From positions 1 to 64,000 of the forward strand of contig VWZX01004886.1 of NCBI GenBank assembly GCA_013399015.1: DNA of 64,000 bases. The letters run 5' to 3'. The translations under genes were made by a program, and so were the position numbers. A model generated the notes under the pieces. It made no database searches and had not been told where the DNA came from. It saw only the letters and a program-made list of their open reading frames with translations. Source of the DNA: Galbula dea (taxonomy: Eukaryota; Chordata; Aves; Piciformes; Galbulidae). This document shows, one piece after another, positions 61,060 through 64,000 of this stretch (position 1 is the stretch's first letter; each line of letters begins with the position of its first letter).

Positions 61060-61196
61060 AATCTGCTCCTTTGGATTCTTCCATGAGCACTCCCAACTCC
61101 TACCCCTCGGTGAACGAGATGTTTGGACGGAAAAGAAAGAAGCGAACCAGCATTGAGACCAACATTCGCTCCACGCTGGAGAAAAGATTCCAAGAT
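61060..61196 (+). CDS. POU2F3: POU2F3 coding exon 9 (residues 251-296, linker and homeodomain helix 1)
   Basis: Two bases complete Glu251. The linker is SAPLDSSMSTPNSYPSVNEM, serine/proline-rich and more variable than the domains. It continues FGRKRKKRTSIETNIRSTL and EKRFQD, the basic arm (likely nuclear localisation signal) and helix 1 of the homeodomain. The donor is GTGAGA after GAT, phase 0. If the intron were retained, 18 further codons would follow to a TAG at 61251-61253. Confidence 0.96.
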
Positions 61197-62665
61197 GTGA
61201 GAGGAAAAGCTTCCAATGTGCTGGGAACTCTCCCAGAGTTTGACATTTGCTAGGTCCTGAAGGGAGGTTGTAGTGAGGTGGGGGTTAGCTTCTTCTCCTC
61301 TTCTCTTTACTGGTAAGAGGACAAGAGGCAATGGCCTCAGGTTGCACCAGGGGAGGGTTAGATTGGAGAGCAGGAAACATTTCTTCCCTGCAAGCGTTGT
61401 CAGGCATTGGCCCAGACTGCCCAGGGCAGTGGTGGAGTCACCATCCCTGGAGGGGTTTAAAACCATCTAGATGTGGTGCTGAGGGACATGGTTTAGTGGC
61501 ATGGTGGTGCTAGGTTGCTGGTTGGACTTGATGACCTTGGAGATCTCTTCCAGCCTTAAAGATTCTGTGATTCTGTCACAGTAGCACTGAGTCCTCAAAT
61601 AAAGAAACTAGAGAGATCTCTTTTTTTCCCTTGTTTTGACAGAAGGTTAGGAAATGCTTGAAGGGGTTCACAGGGAAAGTGTCAAACCCAAAAAAAGTCA
61701 AACCCATTTATTTCCTTGGTATTTTCTTTTATCCTTTAACCTAGATTTTTAACACATATATATATATATTTATATCCTACCCTTTAATTAATGTATAGGA
61801 ATTATGATTTCATCACCATGCCTTCCCATTATTGTCCACTGATCAGTGCACTGGCCACAGCTCATCTCCTGCACCCACCTCTTCTCTCTGCGAGCTCTCG
61901 GTGTGTGTCACAGGAGCTGTGTGGCCACAGTGCAGCACAGAAGCTGATGCAGGTCTTGTGAGACCACAGAACTAGTTGCTCCAGCTGTTGGTGCTGAATC
62001 ATTTCAGAAGCCTTTTACTTTTTCAGCATCAAGATTTTCCAGAAAAGTCACTGCAGAGAGCAAACAGAGCTGTCAATCATTGGAGTAAACTCTGCCTTGA
62101 AAATGTTTTCGCCAAAGCTGGTTCTGACCAGCCCTTGTTTCTTCCTGGTTTCTCCCACATATCTGATCATAGCAGAAGTTCCTCCTAAGCCTATTAATAA
62201 GAATAAAAGATAGTCATTGTCAGATCATTATGGGCACCTTATTTTTGGCTACAATGAGGCATTCTTTGTAATGGGAAAATTGTCCTCTCTGTACTAGGAG
62301 TTTTTGACCCTCAGGTCTCTAACTCAGATCAAAACCCACAGAGCTAAATGTTGTCAAGGGCACCAGGAAAGAAATGACTTGGAAGAAAGGATAGGAACTA
62401 TTATTTCCTTTTACAAATGAGGGATGGGTGGATGGAGGAAGAAAGAGAATAAATGGCTTTTGAATCAGACTTGTTTTCTGGTTCACAGAACATAATCTCT
62501 CACCCAAATATTTACCCTTTGTCTTAGAAGCAAATTTTCTCCCCTCCCCAGTTTCCAGCCAACCCCACCCTTGCCCTCTACCTTTCTGGCAGCAGCAGCA
62601 CTACATCGATGCTCTAAGTTACAGCTCTTTGGGGCTTTCTTTAACCTCCTGCCCTTTCTCAGCAG
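61197..62665 (+). other. POU2F3: POU2F3 intron 9 (1.5 kb)
   Basis: A CR1 copy fills 61255-61577. A short AT-rich stretch with (TA)n is at about 61,754-61,770. The 3' end is a tandem acceptor CAGCAG (62660-62665). The remainder is unremarkable. Confidence 0.85.
61255..61577 (+). mobile_element. CR1 LINE 3' fragment, sense
   Basis: From CCTGAAGGGAGGTTGTAGTG through GGACAAGAGGCAATGGCCTC, CAGTGGTGGAGTCACCATCC and GGTTGGACTTGATGACCTTG to the terminal repeat GATTCTGTGATTCTGT. It is the longest and best-ended + strand copy in the window, inserted about 58 bases after the exon 9 donor, 5'-truncated. Confidence 0.94.
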
Positions 62666-62827
62666 AACCCCAAGCCCAGTTCAGAGGAGATATCCTTGAT
62701 AGCAGAGCAGCTCTCCATGGAAAAGGAGGTGGTTCGGGTCTGGTTCTGCAACCGGCGCCAGAAGGAGAAACGGATCAGCTGCCCCATGCCATCCCCCATC
62801 AAATCACCCATCTACAACTCCAGACTG
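62666..62827 (+). CDS. POU2F3: POU2F3 coding exon 10 (residues 297-350, homeodomain helices 2-3)
   Basis: 54 codons, phase 0 to phase 0. It starts NPKPSSEEISLIAEQLSMEK, then EVVRVWFCNRRQKEKR, the homeodomain recognition helix with the POU-class cysteine in WFCNRR (322-327), then ISCPMPSPIKSPIYNSRL before donor GTGAGA. Position 298 is Pro where human and most POU2 proteins have Gln (NQKP). The tandem acceptor allows an extra CAG (Gln) at the exon start. I chose the downstream AG because it gives the family length. Confidence 0.96.
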
Positions 62828-64000
62828 GTGAGAAGCTTGGGATTAGGAACTTCTATCTGCCATCCCAGCCAGGAAGGGATAAGGGTGGGAGGATGCAGCA
62901 GGGTTTGGTGAAAAAGGAAAGAGGACAGGACATTTCCTTGGACACACAAGCCCCTGAGCTGCTGGCAAGCTCACTCCATGGTCCAGGGAGTGACTAGCCC
63001 TGCAGGAGTGTGCAGAGGGGCAGCTGAGTTAGCCACAGCCTGGGCTTACACTCTACATCCCAACTTGGATGGAACCTCATGCCCACACCTACAGAGCATG
63101 TAATAGTTATTCTATTAATGAAAACAATAGAAGGAAAATACCAGTTTCCTAGAAGGTGCAGCTCAATTTAATTGTAGGATAATTAATCCCCACTAGGAAT
63201 GCTAACTCAAAATTTTCCACCCTGAGATTGGTACCTAAAAGCTTCCCAAAGTTAATGGAGGAGGAATCAGCATTCCATGGAATGCAAATTACATCCCCTC
63301 ATGCCAGTTTGGTTGTTAACTCTGAAACCTAGTGGTAACCACTTACCTAGCAATTTCTTGTTTCACTCTTGTGCAGAAATGCAGCCTACACTTCAGTAGT
63401 GCTAGCTGTCCACTCATGCTGTACAGTCACATTTTGGGCAAGCATATTTTCATTGCCAGGAAGGATGAGGAAAAGAGAAACTGTTGTGAGAGTTGGTGAA
63501 AGGGTGTCCCTGTAATCTACTGTCAGTGGATAACAAGCTACTACTGCATTTCTGCTAGTGAATGGTTGCTTAGCTGCTGCTTCCACGCATAAAAGTGGCA
63601 GAAACCTCCCTATGGTGCTGTTAGTGCTGGAGCACATGTGAGTGGGAGGGAGAGGAAAGCAATATTTTATCTTGAAATCATCTGGGATTTGGAATTCTCC
63701 ATCAGAAGGCAGAAAAACATCACAGGAAGCTGGGTCACTTGTTGCACAACACATTTGGTCTACAGTCACAAACGCAAAATGCTGCTTGCAAGCCATGAAT
63801 TCTTAAAGCAGTAGCTTTGGTGAATAATTTTCCTGTGAAGGTGGTGTCCACACTATGCCTTAGCTCATCAGTCATTCTCAGCAACCTGTTGCCTTCAGTT
63901 AAAGTACCAGAGCTGAACAACAAATGCCCCAGGCTGGCTTTGATTGCAGCTACCAAATTGCTCCTTGTCACCTGAGAATTCTCAGCCATTGCTTGTGCCC
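62828..64000 (+). other. POU2F3: POU2F3 intron 10 (partial)
   Basis: Runs to the window end; the remaining POU2F3 exons (C-terminal region, about 85 residues by comparison with human) are not present. It contains a TEAD-like palindrome overlapping an octamer at 63271-63289. No repeat or exon was recognised. Confidence 0.85.
63271..63289. promoter_or_regulatory. POU2F3: TEAD-like palindrome overlapping an octamer site
   Basis: CATTCCATGGAATG (63271-63284) is a perfect 14-bp palindrome made of two inverted CATTCC (TEAD/M-CAT) cores. The last three bases are shared with a perfect octamer ATGCAAAT (63282-63289). Function is inferred from motifs only. Confidence 0.4.

Larger units (their letters stand above)
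24365..64000 (+). other. POU2F3: POU2F3 gene (Oct-11/Skn-1a), partial at 3' side
   Basis: Ten coding exons (28, 72, 35, 105, 103, 83, 183, 142, 137 and 162 nt) join in frame to 350 codons. The human protein is about 436 residues, so roughly 85 C-terminal residues and the 3' UTR lie beyond the window. Order: an N-terminal region (1-175) with glutamine-rich stretches, a POU-specific domain (about 177-251), a linker, a POU homeodomain (about 274-333) with recognition helix VVRVWFCNRRQKEKR, and the start of the C-terminal region. POU2F3 is a nuclear transcription factor that binds octamer DNA. It acts in keratinocyte differentiation and specifies tuft and type II taste cells. Identity follows from MVNLES at the start and near-identity of the POU domains to human POU2F3 as recalled; it separates from POU2F1 and POU2F2 by its N-terminus and the GRKRKKRTSIETNIR linker context. 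Confidence 0.96.

Noticed and set aside
1..64000. CRISPR arrays, bacterial operons, phage or plasmid features, tRNA or rRNA genes
   Set aside because: The window is vertebrate nuclear DNA with spliced genes; I saw no regular spacer arrays, tRNA cloverleaf signatures or rRNA sequence.

Overview
The window is vertebrate genomic DNA, almost certainly from a bird. Two multi-exon protein-coding genes lie in tandem on the + strand, with canonical GT-AG introns. The recognisable interspersed repeats are mostly fragments of CR1 LINEs with the typical 3' ends seen in birds, and there are none of the SINEs expected in a mammal. Introns are short and repeat-poor. I could not determine the species.

Layout: (1) 1-7.7 kb is intergenic DNA upstream of OAF, with a minisatellite at the window edge, one CR1 and a G-rich hexamer-like repeat next to the promoter. 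(2) 7.85-19.64 kb is OAF (out at first homolog), complete: a TATA-less CpG-island promoter, four coding exons that join without a frame break to 281 codons, and a 3' UTR with AATAAA signals. (3) 19.64-24.0 kb is the OAF-POU2F3 spacer, with a degenerate GC-rich minisatellite and a 64-bp direct repeat present twice. (4) 24.0-64.0 kb is POU2F3 (Oct-11/Skn-1a), partial at the 3' side. Ten coding exons are present (350 codons), covering the N-terminal region, the complete POU-specific domain and the complete POU homeodomain; the C-terminal exons lie beyond 64,000.

The order OAF then POU2F3, same strand and head to tail, matches human 11q23.3 as I know it. The two products are functionally unrelated as far as is known: OAF is a predicted secreted protein, while POU2F3 is a nuclear octamer-binding factor of keratinocytes and chemosensory (tuft or taste type II) cells.

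I found no undescribed multi-gene system here. The most interesting signal is regulatory. Seven perfect octamer sites (ATGCAAAT or its complement), the target of POU2F3 itself, were found by eye. One sits in an inverted pair about 0.27 kb upstream of the POU2F3 start codon. Another lies beside an RFX-like X-box in intron 2, and another overlaps a TEAD-like palindrome in intron 10. Together they suggest an autoregulatory circuit. Other points worth checking are a possible 54-nt in-frame cassette exon in POU2F3 intron 1, tandem NAGNAG acceptors in both genes (one would add a residue inside the homeodomain), and two copies of a palindromic MITE-like repeat in POU2F3 intron 2.
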